52,167 bases of DNA from Rhodovarius lipocyclicus (GTDB lineage Bacteria; Pseudomonadota; Alphaproteobacteria; Acetobacterales; Acetobacteraceae). Position numbers and translations under genes: made by a program. Below are positions 15,782 through 23,965 of this stretch, piece by piece (the first letter of the stretch is position 1; each line of letters starts with the position of its first letter). The notes below the pieces were generated by a model that did not search any database, was not told where the DNA came from, and worked only from the letters and a program-made list of their open reading frames with translations. Location: the NCBI RefSeq assembly GCF_009900765.1, contig NZ_JAAABL010000025.1, positions 1 to 52,167 on the forward strand, read 5' to 3'.

Positions 15782-18700
15782 TCACTCGGCGGCCCGCTGG
15801 GCCGCCCGGGGGGTGACGTAGCCTTCCTGGATGTCGCGCTCGATCAGTTCCGCCGGGCGCTCCCCGGCCGGGCCGAAGCCGGAGCCGCCGCACAGGCGGA
15901 TCTCGATCATTTTGCTGGTGTCGGTCAGCGTCACCAGCTCACCGGTGCCGCAATCGCGCAGCAGGTTGCCCTCGCGGTCCAGGATGGCGCCGCGCGCGGC
16001 CCCGCCCTGGGCGCCGCCGAACAGGCCGGGGGCCTGCACGCCCACCCCCTCGGCGGCGACGGAGGCCTGGGTGGGCAGCCCGTCATCATGCAGCTTGCGC
16101 ATGCGGGTGCGGGTGCCGAGCCCGCCGCGATGCCGCCCCTGCCCGCCGGAATCGGCGATCAGCGACTTCTCCACCACCAGCACGGGGGACCGCGTCTCGA
16201 ACAGCTCGATGGAGGTATTGGCGGCCGAGGTGGGCCACAGCAGCGCCGACTTGCCATCCCCGCGCGCGCCGGCCCCCTGGCCGCCGCCCATGAAGAAATG
16301 GTCCGAATACAGATGCCCCGAGGCATCGCGCCCATGCACCTTGATGGAGACCGGCAGGCCGGTATGCGCCTGCACGCGGTCGGGGGCTGCCTCCGACAGG
16401 GCGCGGAACACGTTGGGCGCCAGGTACCAGCCGGTGCGGGTGCGCAGCGCCACCGCCGCCGGGCGGGTGCAGTTCAGCACCGAACCCTCCGGCGCCTTCA
16501 CCGTGATGGGCCGGTAGCAGCCGGCATTGCCGCGCACCTGCGGGCTGAGGATGCATTTCAGCGGATAGGACCCATGCGCCTCGGTGTAGCTGTAGGTGCA
16601 GTTGAGCCCGCCCGCCGGCAGCTGCGGGGGCGCGCCCGCGAAATCCAGCTCGATCTCGTCGCCCGAGACCGTCAGCTTCAGCGGGTAATGCAGGGTCTGG
16701 CCCAGCATGTTGTTGCTGACAGTGGAATGATACTCGCCATCCGGCAGGGCGCGGATGGCGTCGCGCATCGCGCGCTCCGCCCGGCCCTGCACCACGGCGG
16801 CCAGCGCCCGCAGGTCCTGCATGCCGTAGTCGCGCATGAAGTCCAGCAGCCGCTCGCCGCCCTGGGCATTGGCCGCGATGAAGGCGTGCAGGTCGCCCAG
16901 CACCTCCTCCGGCTTGCGGACATTCTCGGCGATGATGTCGAACAGCGTGTCGTTGGCCTCGCCCGCGCGGTACAGCTTGGCCATCGGGATCTGCAGGCCC
17001 TCGTCGAACACCTCCTGCGCCTTCAGCCCGTCCTTGATGCCGCCGATGTCGCCCACATGGCCGACGGTGCCCAGCAGCGCGACCATGCGCCCGTTCATGA
17101 ACACCGGGGTGACGATGGCGATGTCGTACAGATGCCCCGCGCACAGCCAGGGATCGTTGGTGATCAGCACATCGCCCGGGCGCAGCGTCTCGGCCGGATA
17201 TTTGGCCAGCATCGCCTTCACCGCGCGCGGCAGGGTCAGGTTGAACACCGGCATGGCGCGCGGCGAATGCGCCAGGGATTCGCCATCGGCGTCCAGGATA
17301 TCGCAGGCGAAATCCTGCGCCTCGGAGACGATGAGGCTGAAGGCGGTGCGGCAGATCGCGTGCCACATCTCCTCCACGATCGTGACCAGCCGGCTCCACA
17401 TGATCTCGAGCGAGACCGGGTCCGCCTCGATCAGCGCGCGGGCTTCCTCGATGGGCGTCAGCGGCGTGATGCGCGCGGCGACGGGGGCCGAAACGCCCAC
17501 CGCGATGCGCAGCATGCCCGCCGCCCCCACCGTCACGCTGTCGCGCGGGCCGATGATGGTGGTGGCCTCGCGTTCCTCGATGATGGCCGGGCCCCGCACC
17601 ACCTGCCCGGCGGGCAGGGAGTAGCGGTCATAGACGGGCGTGTCGTGGAAGGCATCGCCGAACCAGGCCATGCGGCGGCCCTTCAGGGCCACCCCGCCCT
17701 CCGGCGTGCCGGCCTGCACCACGGTCAGTTCCGGATAAGGCCCGACGGCGCGCACGCGGAAGGAAATGACCTGCGCCGACACCCCCTCATAGACCGAGGT
17801 GAAGCGCGCGGAATACACGCGGCGGAAGGCCTCCATCACGGCGGGCAGGCTTTCGGCCGTGATCGGGCCCGCGGGCAGCGGCACGTTGATCTCATGGATC
17901 TGGCCCGACAGGCGCATGTCCGCGCTGCGCTCGATGGCGATGTCGGCGGCGGAAATGCCCGCACCCGTCAGCATGGACGCCGTCTCGGCCGAAAGCTCGG
18001 CCAGCACGGCCTCCATCGCGGCGGGCGCGCCCGGGTCATCGAGCGCCACCGGCAGGGAGCGCACGCCCTCGAAGGACAGGGGCGCGGCCAGGAAGCCTAG
18101 CGCCGAGGCGGCGCCGGAAGCGGGCGGGATCAGCACCTCCTCCACGCCCAGGATGCGCGCGACCTCCACCGCATGGGCGGGGCCGGCGCCGCCGAAGCCC
18201 ACCATGGCGTAGCGGCGCGGGTCCTTGCCCTTCTCCACGATATGGATGCGCGCGGCGGCGGCCATGCTCTCGGTCACGGTGCGGTGGATGCCCCAGGCGG
18301 TCTCCACCGCCGACAGCCCGATCCGCCCGCCCACGGCGGCCAGCGCGGCCTCCGCCGCCGGCTTGTCCAGCGCCATGCGCCCGCCCAGGAAGAAGCCCGG
18401 GTCGTAATAGCCCAGCACCAGGTTGGCGTCGGTCACGGTCGGCTGCGCGCCGCCGCGCCCGTAGCAGGCCGGGCCCGGATCGGCGCCAGCCGAATGCGGG
18501 CCCACCTTCAGCAGCCCCACCTCGTCGATCGCGGCGATCGAGCCGCCGCCCGCGCCGATCTCGATCATGTCGATCACGGGCGCCTTGATGGGCAGGCCGG
18601 AGCCCTTCTTGAAGCGGTGCAGCCGCGCCACCTCCATCATGGGCGAGACCTCGCAGCGGCCGTCGGCGATCATGCAGGCCTTGGCGGTGGTGCCGCCCAT

Positions 18701-19576
18701 GTCGAAGGAGATCACATCCCGCTTGCCGACCAGCCCGCCGAAGAAGGCGGTGGCGAGCCCGCCGCCCGCCGGCCCCGATTCCAGCAGCCGGATCGGGAAG
18801 GCGCGCGCCACATCCGGGGAGACGAGCCCGCCCGCCGACTGCATCAGCCGGAGCGCGCCCCGGAAGCCGCCGCTCCACAATTCGCGCTCCAGCCGCTTCA
18901 GGTAGCGGTCCATCAGCGGCTGCACATAGGCGTTGGCGCAGGTGGTGACGAAGCGCTGATACTCCCACAGCTCGGCCACCACCTCCGAGGATAGGGAGAG
19001 CGCGATGTCCGGGAATTCCTCGCGGATCGCGGCGGCGGCGGCTTTCTCGTGCGCGGGGTTGCGATAGGCGTGCAGGAAGCAGACGGCGATAGCCTCGGCC
19101 CCGCCCTCCACCAGCTCGCGCGCCGCGCGCTTCACCGCCACCAGATCGAGCGGCGTGACCACGGCGCCGTCGCGGTCCATGCGCTCGGCCACTTCCAGCC
19201 GGCGGCGGCGGGTCACCAGCGGGTCCGGGTATTGCAGGAACAGGTCGTAGATGTCGTAGCGCTGCTCGGTGCCCATCTCGATCACGTCGCGGAAGCCCGC
19301 GCTGGTGATCATGCCGAGTGTGGCGCCCTTGCGCTCGATCAGCGCGTTGGTCACCAGGGTGGTGCCGTGCACGATCTCGCTGATATCGGCCAGGGCGAGG
19401 CCGGCGCCGGCCACCAGTTCCGCCAGGCCCGCCAGCGCGCCCTCGGACGGGTCATGCGGGGTGGTCAGGCATTTGTGCAGCCGGATGGTGGAATCGCTGC
19501 GGTCCAGCAGGATGAAATCCGTGAAGGTTCCGCCAATGTCGAAACCGATCCGGTAACGAGACGCCGCATCCGCCAT
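15782..19576 (-). CDS. Single-chain hydantoinase/5-oxoprolinase (HyuA-HyuB fusion)
   Basis: A 1264-residue ATP-dependent cyclic-amide hydrolase. The N-terminal half is HyuA-like: RIGFDIGGTFTDFILLD is the ASKHA nucleotide-binding start, then VHGTTLVTNALIERKGA, DMGGTTAKACMI and GFGGAGPAHAVEVARILG. The C-terminal half, from about residue 715, is HyuB-like (MWHAICRTAFSLIVSEAQDF, ITNDPWLCAGHLYDIAI, GGQGRHRGG). Most bacteria encode the halves separately; the fused form with this length resembles eukaryotic-type 5-oxoprolinase. It would open 5-oxoproline to glutamate, or a related hydantoin, in the cytoplasm. The first Met before the conserved start was chosen (19576); the ribosome binding site is weak and an upstream GTG is possible. 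The ABC importer genes follow directly. Confidence 0.93.
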   Translation of the reverse strand: MADAASRYRIGFDIGGTFTDFILLDRSDSTIRLHKCLTTPHDPSEGALAGLAELVAGAGLALADISEIVHGTTLVTNALIERKGATLGMITSAGFRDVIEMGTEQRYDIYDLFLQYPDPLVTRRRRLEVAERMDRDGAVVTPLDLVAVKRAARELVEGGAEAIAVCFLHAYRNPAHEKAAAAAIREEFPDIALSLSSEVVAELWEYQRFVTTCANAYVQPLMDRYLKRLERELWSGGFRGALRLMQSAGGLVSPDVARAFPIRLLESGPAGGGLATAFFGGLVGKRDVISFDMGGTTAKACMIADGRCEVSPMMEVARLHRFKKGSGLPIKAPVIDMIEIGAGGGSIAAIDEVGLLKVGPHSAGADPGPACYGRGGAQPTVTDANLVLGYYDPGFFLGGRMALDKPAAEAALAAVGGRIGLSAVETAWGIHRTVTESMAAAARIHIVEKGKDPRRYAMVGFGGAGPAHAVEVARILGVEEVLIPPASGAASALGFLAAPLSFEGVRSLPVALDDPGAPAAMEAVLAELSAETASMLTGAGISAADIAIERSADMRLSGQIHEINVPLPAGPITAESLPAVMEAFRRVYSARFTSVYEGVSAQVISFRVRAVGPYPELTVVQAGTPEGGVALKGRRMAWFGDAFHDTPVYDRYSLPAGQVVRGPAIIEEREATTIIGPRDSVTVGAAGMLRIAVGVSAPVAARITPLTPIEEARALIEADPVSLEIMWSRLVTIVEEMWHAICRTAFSLIVSEAQDFACDILDADGESLAHSPRAMPVFNLTLPRAVKAMLAKYPAETLRPGDVLITNDPWLCAGHLYDIAIVTPVFMNGRMVALLGTVGHVGDIGGIKDGLKAQEVFDEGLQIPMAKLYRAGEANDTLFDIIAENVRKPEEVLGDLHAFIAANAQGGERLLDFMRDYGMQDLRALAAVVQGRAERAMRDAIRALPDGEYHSTVSNNMLGQTLHYPLKLTVSGDEIELDFAGAPPQLPAGGLNCTYSYTEAHGSYPLKCILSPQVRGNAGCYRPITVKAPEGSVLNCTRPAAVALRTRTGWYLAPNVFRALSEAAPDRVQAHTGLPVSIKVHGRDASGHLYSDHFFMGGGQGAGARGDGKSALLWPTSAANTSIELFETRSPVLVVEKSLIADSGGQGRHRGGLGTRTRMRKLHDDGLPTQASVAAEGVGVQAPGLFGGAQGGAARGAILDREGNLLRDCGTGELVTLTDTSKMIEIRLCGGSGFGPAGERPAELIERDIQEGYVTPRAAQRAAE

Positions 19577-19632
19577 GTTCCAGCACACCCATGCCTTGCC
19601 GGGCCGCGCCCCTGGCACGCCCGGTATTCCCG

Positions 19633-19685
19633 ATCCCCCGGGGATACAGGAGTGCGCCTGGCGGTCCCATAAGGTCGGACCCTTA
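19633..19685. promoter_or_regulatory. Two dyads in the oxoprolinase upstream region (candidate regulator sites)
   Basis: The 164-base gap upstream of the oxoprolinase gene holds a GC-rich dyad ATCCCC-C-GGGGAT (19633-19645) and a second dyad TAAGG-N6-CCTTA (19670-19685). The second has the size and spacing of a LuxR/NarL-type site, and the neighbouring gene encodes an AroM-LuxR fusion. No clear -35/-10 pair was found. The proposal that the fusion protein binds here is inference. Confidence 0.3.
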
Positions 19686-19740
19686 CCCGGGCCGGGGCGG
19701 GCTGTGCGAAAATCAGGCGGTCGGCCCGGAAATTGGGCAG

Positions 19741-20679
19741 CTATCGCCCCCGCGCGATCACCAGCCGCCGCAGCAGCTCCGCCGGGGAGCTGGCATTGAG
19801 CTTGGCCATGACCCGGCCGCGATGGATCTCCACTGTGCGATAGCTGATGCCCAGCCGCCGGCCGATCTCCTTGTTGCCGGCGCCGTCCAGCACGCCCGCC
19901 AGCACCTCGCGCTCCCGCGGGGTCAGTTGCTCGGTCTGGCCCGGCAGGCGTTCGAGCAGGGCGTGGGGGGAGGCCTCCTCGGGCACCGGCGGCAGGGCGC
20001 GCGCGGCCAGGGAGACGAGCTGCAGCCGCACCGCGCCCGCCACGATGCGCCGGGCGGTGACCACCGGCTTGCCGGTGCGCAGGGCCATCTGCGCCGCCAT
20101 CGCCTCCGTGTAGCCCACCGAGTGCATCAGGATCAGGTTGGCGGCCGCCAGCCGGTCCACCGCCTCATCCAGGTCGGTCAGGTCGTCCTCCCGCATCACG
20201 GCCCGCGCATCCTGGATCAGCATGCCGTGGGAAAAGCCGCGATGCTGCTGGGCGATGGAATGCAGCACGCCCAGCCGGGCCTCCCCCATCACCAGCGCGG
20301 CCACCCAGGCATCGACCACCTGCTGGGCGTGCACGAAGGGCGTGCGCAGGCGATAGGGCTGGAACAGGCTGGTGCTGAGCAGCACGATCAGGTCGAACCC
20401 CTCCCCATCCAGCCGGTGCAGCAGGGGTTCCAGCCGGCGGGCGAGGAAGCCCGCCCCCAGCCTGGTGCGCCCGCCATCGGCCAGGCGGGTGTACAGCACC
20501 GGCTCCCGTGGTCTGGGGGCGCCGGCGGCGATGGCCGCGGCGTCCAGCCCATCCAGCACGCCGTATTCGCGCGCCTCCACCTCGGCCGGCGCGGCGCCGG
20601 CCAGGGCGAGCACCTCCGGCACCACATCCTCACGCGGGGATTGGCCGATGGTCACGAAGGCGATGCGTGGCGGGGCCAT
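19741..20679 (-). CDS. AroM-like domain fused to a LuxR-type DNA-binding domain (regulator)
   Basis: A 312-residue protein with an unusual architecture. Residues 1-225 match the AroM family (RIAFVTIGQSPREDVVPEVL, LIVLLSTSLFQP, MLIQDARAVMREDDLTDL, LILMHSVGYTEAM). The last 65 residues are a LuxR/FixJ-type HTH: LTPREREVLAGVLDGAGNKE, RRLGISYRTVEIHRGRVMAK. AroM itself has no settled function. Here it probably acts as a ligand-sensing domain controlling DNA binding, as no receiver domain is present. The gene lies upstream of, and on the same strand as, the oxoprolinase/ABC operon, 164 bases away, which suggests it controls that operon. ATG 20679 directly precedes the conserved AroM start. Confidence 0.88.
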   Translation of the reverse strand: MAPPRIAFVTIGQSPREDVVPEVLALAGAAPAEVEAREYGVLDGLDAAAIAAGAPRPREPVLYTRLADGGRTRLGAGFLARRLEPLLHRLDGEGFDLIVLLSTSLFQPYRLRTPFVHAQQVVDAWVAALVMGEARLGVLHSIAQQHRGFSHGMLIQDARAVMREDDLTDLDEAVDRLAAANLILMHSVGYTEAMAAQMALRTGKPVVTARRIVAGAVRLQLVSLAARALPPVPEEASPHALLERLPGQTEQLTPREREVLAGVLDGAGNKEIGRRLGISYRTVEIHRGRVMAKLNASSPAELLRRLVIARGR

Positions 20680-20741
20680 CCCCTCTCCCTGCGCTGCTGG
20701 GGGGATTATCCGGGCGGGAGGCGCGCGGGGCCAGCCCTTCC

Positions 20742-21647
20742 TCAGGCTTGCGCCGCGCCGCCCTCGATCATGTCGCGTTTCTCCGCGATCTGCGCGGCCA
20801 GGCTGTCCATCAGCGCCCGCACGCGCGGGGTGTGGCGCAGGTCCGGGTGGGTCAGCAGCCACAGGTCGGAGGCATATTCCGGCCGGGGCGGCGCCAGCCG
20901 GGTCAGCGTGGGCCACAGGTCGCCGATGAAGCAGGGCAGATGCCCCACCCCCACCCCGGCCGCCACCGCCTGGGCCAGGCCCAGCACCGTGTCGAAGCGC
21001 CCGGCCAGGCGCTCGGGCGGCACCATGGCGCGGGCATGGCGCACCACCTGCAGCCCGGCCAGATTGTCACCCAGGCACACCCAGTCGGCCTCGGCCTCCG
21101 GGTCATGCGGCGGGGGGGCCATGACGGAGCCGTACAGCGCCCAGGCGATGCGCGCGGCGCGGCGGCCCACCAGCGTGTCGGGCGGGTTGTCGGTGGCGCG
21201 CACCGCCACGTCCGCGTCGCGGCGCGACAGGTTCAGCGCGGCGTTGCCCGTCACCACATCCAGCCGGATGGCCGGGTTGGCGTGGCGGAAGCGCGCCAGC
21301 ATGGGCATCAGCAATTCCATCAGCAGGCTGTCGCTGGTGGCCAGCCGCACCTCGCCCGAGGGCACCGGCAGGCTGCCGGACAGGCGGCGGGTGACGGCGG
21401 TGATGTCCTCATCCACCCGGGCGGCCAGGGCGGCCATTTCCTCCCCGGCGGGGGTCAGGGTGTAGCCTGCGCGGTGGCGCTCGAACAACGGCGTGCCCAG
21501 CAGCGCCTCCACCTGGCGCAGGCGGCGGAAGACGGTGGAATGGTCGATGCCCAGCCGCGCCGCGGCGGCGGGCAGGTTGCGGGTCTCGGCCACCGCGGCG
21601 ATCAGGCGGAAATCGTCCCAGGCCAGGGTCCGGGCAGGTTCCTTCAC
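20742..21647 (-). CDS. LysR-family transcriptional regulator
   Basis: A 301-residue LTTR. The N-terminal winged HTH is clear (RLIAAVAETRNLPAAAARLG, HSTVFRRLRQVEALLGTPLF, then a wing ending TLTPAGEEM). The effector-binding part follows with SGEVRLATSDSLLMELLMPM and RRDADVAVRATDNPPD. I chose GTG 21647 because a strong GGGGGAG lies eight bases upstream; the in-frame ATG 21665 would place that site inside the gene. It is downstream of doxX on the same strand, and may regulate the divergent doxX/dioxygenase promoter, where an ATTGCAT dyad is found. This part of the LysR family often activates genes for oxidoreductases and stress proteins. Confidence 0.9.
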   Translation of the reverse strand: MKEPARTLAWDDFRLIAAVAETRNLPAAAARLGIDHSTVFRRLRQVEALLGTPLFERHRAGYTLTPAGEEMAALAARVDEDITAVTRRLSGSLPVPSGEVRLATSDSLLMELLMPMLARFRHANPAIRLDVVTGNAALNLSRRDADVAVRATDNPPDTLVGRRAARIAWALYGSVMAPPPHDPEAEADWVCLGDNLAGLQVVRHARAMVPPERLAGRFDTVLGLAQAVAAGVGVGHLPCFIGDLWPTLTRLAPPRPEYASDLWLLTHPDLRHTPRVRALMDSLAAQIAEKRDMIEGGAAQA

Positions 21648-21712
21648 GCGTCTCCCCCCTCGCATGCGGCAGGCCGGCGGCACGGTTCCCCGCACCGCCG
21701 GCCGGATGTTAG

Positions 21713-21727
21713 CGCCCCAAAGGGGCG
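21713..21727. terminator. Short GC hairpin after the DoxX gene
   Basis: CGCCCC-AAA-GGGGCG forms a six-pair hairpin in the 98-base gap between the doxX stop and the LysR start. There is no T-run, so termination would be weak; it may only stabilise the doxX transcript. Confidence 0.25.
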
Positions 21728-21745
21728 TGCCGGAACCGGGCCGGT

Positions 21746-22171
21746 TCAGACGGCCACAGGGCCGCCCAGCACCGGCACCGGGGTGCGGCGCAGCGCCAGC
21801 GCGCCGTCGCCGGCCAGGGCCTGCACCACCGCGCCCACGATCAGGAAGGCCGGATATTCCCAGCCGCCATTGGGCGCGTTGAACACCCAGCCATTGCCGA
21901 TATGCACCAGCAGCGCGCCGCCCAGCACCGGCAGCATCACGACCGCCACGGCCCGGGCATACAGGCCCAGCAGGATGGCGACACCGCCGATCAGCTCGGC
22001 CAGCACCACCGGCCAGGCCAGGGCGGAGGGAAAGCCCACCTGCGCCATGAAGGCGGCGAAGCCGGGCACGGTGAAGACCGCGATCTTCAGCCAGGCATGG
22101 GCGATGAACATCACCCCCAGCGAAAGGCGCAGCAGCAACAGGGCATAGGGGGCGAGGCGAAGGTCGATCAT
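21746..22171 (-). CDS. DoxX-family small membrane protein
   Basis: A 141-residue protein with four hydrophobic helices. DoxX features are YALLLLRLSLGVMFIAHAWLKI, followed by PVVLAELIGGVAILLGLYAR and the C-terminal GGWEYPAFLIVGAVVQALAGDG. DoxX proteins sit in the inner membrane and are linked to thiol/quinone redox stress; the Bacillus CatD protein beside the CatE dioxygenase is one example. ATG 22171 is chosen because the first helix follows directly; the longer frame would run into the divergent promoter. The neighbouring dioxygenase and esterase genes diverge from it across a 209-base gap. Confidence 0.88.
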   Translation of the reverse strand: MIDLRLAPYALLLLRLSLGVMFIAHAWLKIAVFTVPGFAAFMAQVGFPSALAWPVVLAELIGGVAILLGLYARAVAVVMLPVLGGALLVHIGNGWVFNAPNGGWEYPAFLIVGAVVQALAGDGALALRRTPVPVLGGPVAV

Positions 22172-22280
22172 GGGAATTCTCCGGTTCGGGATCCCGTCCC
22201 GGAATGGGGCGGCGATCATGCTGGGGCGGAGAATGAGCCACGCTTTCGCGCAATTCCACGGCCGATACAGCAAGACTTCC

Positions 22281-22305
22281 ATTGCATCCATGCAATCGGA
22301 TTGCG
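22281..22305. promoter_or_regulatory. Overlapping GCAAT dyads in the doxX/dioxygenase divergent promoter
   Basis: ATTGCAT-CC-ATGCAAT (22281-22296) is a perfect 16-bp palindrome, and its right arm takes part in a second palindrome GCAAT-CGG-ATTGC (22292-22304). Three alternating copies of the same half-site are therefore packed into 25 bases, with a further GCAAT at 22250. The position between divergent genes suits an operator for the neighbouring LysR regulator, although the dyad spacing is not the textbook T-N11-A. Confidence 0.5.
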
Positions 22306-22380
22306 CTGGCTTTCCGGGCGCCGGCAGCCAATTCCTATGGCCATCGGCGCAGCGAGGCTGCCCTTCAGGAGATTGCGATC

Positions 22381-23304
22381 ATGACCACCCACGGCATCCA
22401 CCACGTCACCGCCATCGCCGGCAAGGCGCAGCAGAACCTGGATTTCTACACCCGGGTGCTGGGCCTGCGGCTGGTGAAGAAGACGGTGAATTTCGACGAT
22501 CCGGGCGCCTATCACTTCTACTACGGCGACGCGGCCGGCAGCCCGGGCACCATCCTGACCTTCTTCCCATGGGAGCACGCGGCCCCCGGCCGCGCCGGGG
22601 TGGGAGAGCTGCAGGAGACGGTGTTCCGCATCCCCCAGGCCGCCATCGGCTACTGGACCGCCCGCCTGCTGGGCCACGATCTGGAACGCGAAACCCGCTT
22701 CGGTGAGACGCTGCTGCGCTTCCGCGACCCGGACGGGCTGCGCCTGGCGCTGCTGGGCATCCCCGGCATCGAGGCCGAGCCCGCCTGGGCCGGCGGCGAG
22801 GTGCCCGTGGAGCACGCCATCCGCGGCTTCCACAGCGTCAGCCTGATGCTGGAGAAGACCGAGGCGACCGGCGCCATCCTGACCGATGTGTTCGGCTTCC
22901 AGGAAGTGGCGAGGGAGGGCGACACCACCCGCTATGCCGTGCCGGGCACCACGCTCGGCGGCATCGTGGATCTGCGGGCGGTGGGCGGCTTCCTGCCGGC
23001 GCGGCTGGGGCGCGGCTCGGTGCACCACCTGGCCTTCCGCGCCGCCGACGACGCGGAGGAGATGGAGATGGCGCGCAAGCTGATGGCCAATCACGGCCTG
23101 CGCACCACGGAGCAGAAGAACCGCGACTACTTCCGCTCGGTCTATTTCCGGGAGCCGGGGCACGTGCTGTTCGAGATCGCGACCGACATCCCGGGCTTCG
23201 CCGTGGATGAACCGGCGGAGAGCCTGGGCGCCGCGCTGAAGCTGCCGGCCTTCCTCGAAGGGCACCGCGCGCAGATCGAGGCGGCGCTGCCCGCCCTTGC
23301 CTGA
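22381..23304 (+). CDS. VOC-family ring-cleaving dioxygenase (MhqO/CatE/LinE-like)
   Basis: A 307-residue protein with two vicinal-oxygen-chelate domains. The N-terminal one starts GIHHVTAIAGKAQQNLDFYT and contains VLGLRLVKKTVNFDDPGAYH and FYYGDAAGSPGT. The second starts IRGFHSVSLMLEKTEAT and contains SVHHLAFRAADD. The His of IHHVT and HHLAF and a C-terminal Glu are the expected metal ligands. This branch (MhqO/MhqE type) is annotated as extradiol hydroquinone/catechol dioxygenase and is induced by quinone-like electrophiles in Bacillus. The start ATG has AGGAG nine bases upstream. It is followed 43 bases later by an esterase of the type that accompanies it in Mhq clusters. Confidence 0.9.
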   Translation: MTTHGIHHVTAIAGKAQQNLDFYTRVLGLRLVKKTVNFDDPGAYHFYYGDAAGSPGTILTFFPWEHAAPGRAGVGELQETVFRIPQAAIGYWTARLLGHDLERETRFGETLLRFRDPDGLRLALLGIPGIEAEPAWAGGEVPVEHAIRGFHSVSLMLEKTEATGAILTDVFGFQEVAREGDTTRYAVPGTTLGGIVDLRAVGGFLPARLGRGSVHHLAFRAADDAEEMEMARKLMANHGLRTTEQKNRDYFRSVYFREPGHVLFEIATDIPGFAVDEPAESLGAALKLPAFLEGHRAQIEAALPALA

Positions 23305-23347
23305 ACCGTCATGGCGGGCCGCCGGCGCGGCCCGCGGAGGACGCCCC

Positions 23348-23965
23348 ATGACCACCGATTTCATCCATGTGTACGAACCCGGCACCGATGCCGCCCGCCC
23401 GCCCCTGCTGCTGCTGCACGGCACCGGCGGGGATGAGCGGGACCTGCTGCCGCTCGGCCGGCTGGTGGCGCCGGGGGCGGCGCTGCTCTCGCCGCGCGGC
23501 CGGGTGCTGGAACACGGCATGCCGCGCTTCTTCCGCCGCCTGGCGGAGGGGGTGTTCGACGAGGACGACCTGCGCCTGCGCAGCGATGAGTTGGCCGGAT
23601 TCATCCGCGCCGCCCGAGCGCGCCATGGCCTGGCGGCGCCGGTGGCGCTGGGGTTTTCCAACGGCGCCAACATCGCGGCCGCCCTGCTGCTGCGCCACCC
23701 CGGCCTGCTGGCGGGCGCCGCGCTGCTGCGGGCGATGGTGCCCTTCGCCCAGCCGCCCGCGGCTGATCTCTCGGGCACGCCGGTGTTGCTGCTGTCGGGC
23801 GTGTCGGACCCGATCGTGCCCGCCGCGAACAGCGCCCGGCTGGCCGCGCTGCTGCGCGCGGACGGCGCGGCCGTGACCCATCAGGAACTGCCGCTGGGCC
23901 ATGGCCTGTCGCGGATGGACAGCGCGCTGACAGGGCAGTGGCTCACCACGCTCAACGCGGGGTGA
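23348..23965 (+). CDS. Phospholipase/carboxylesterase-type alpha/beta hydrolase (MhqD/YodD-like)
   Basis: A 205-residue small serine hydrolase. The oxyanion loop is LLLLHGTGGDERDLLPL, the nucleophile elbow GFSNGANIAAALLLRHP, the catalytic Asp lies in SGVSDPIVP and the His in PLGHGLS. GFSNGA rather than GxSxG with Gly is typical of this MhqD branch. The start ATG is preceded by GGAGG, and the gene forms an operon with the dioxygenase. The pair fits a detoxification route for hydroquinones and similar electrophiles, though a role in aromatic degradation is equally possible. It overlaps the convergent TetR gene by 14 bases. Confidence 0.88.
   Translation: MTTDFIHVYEPGTDAARPPLLLLHGTGGDERDLLPLGRLVAPGAALLSPRGRVLEHGMPRFFRRLAEGVFDEDDLRLRSDELAGFIRAARARHGLAAPVALGFSNGANIAAALLLRHPGLLAGAALLRAMVPFAQPPAADLSGTPVLLLSGVSDPIVPAANSARLAALLRADGAAVTHQELPLGHGLSRMDSALTGQWLTTLNAG

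Noticed and set aside
16088-18100. A 670-codon frame antisense to the oxoprolinase gene
   Set aside because: Shadow frame of a well-supported gene with typical His/Gln/Asp-rich composition.
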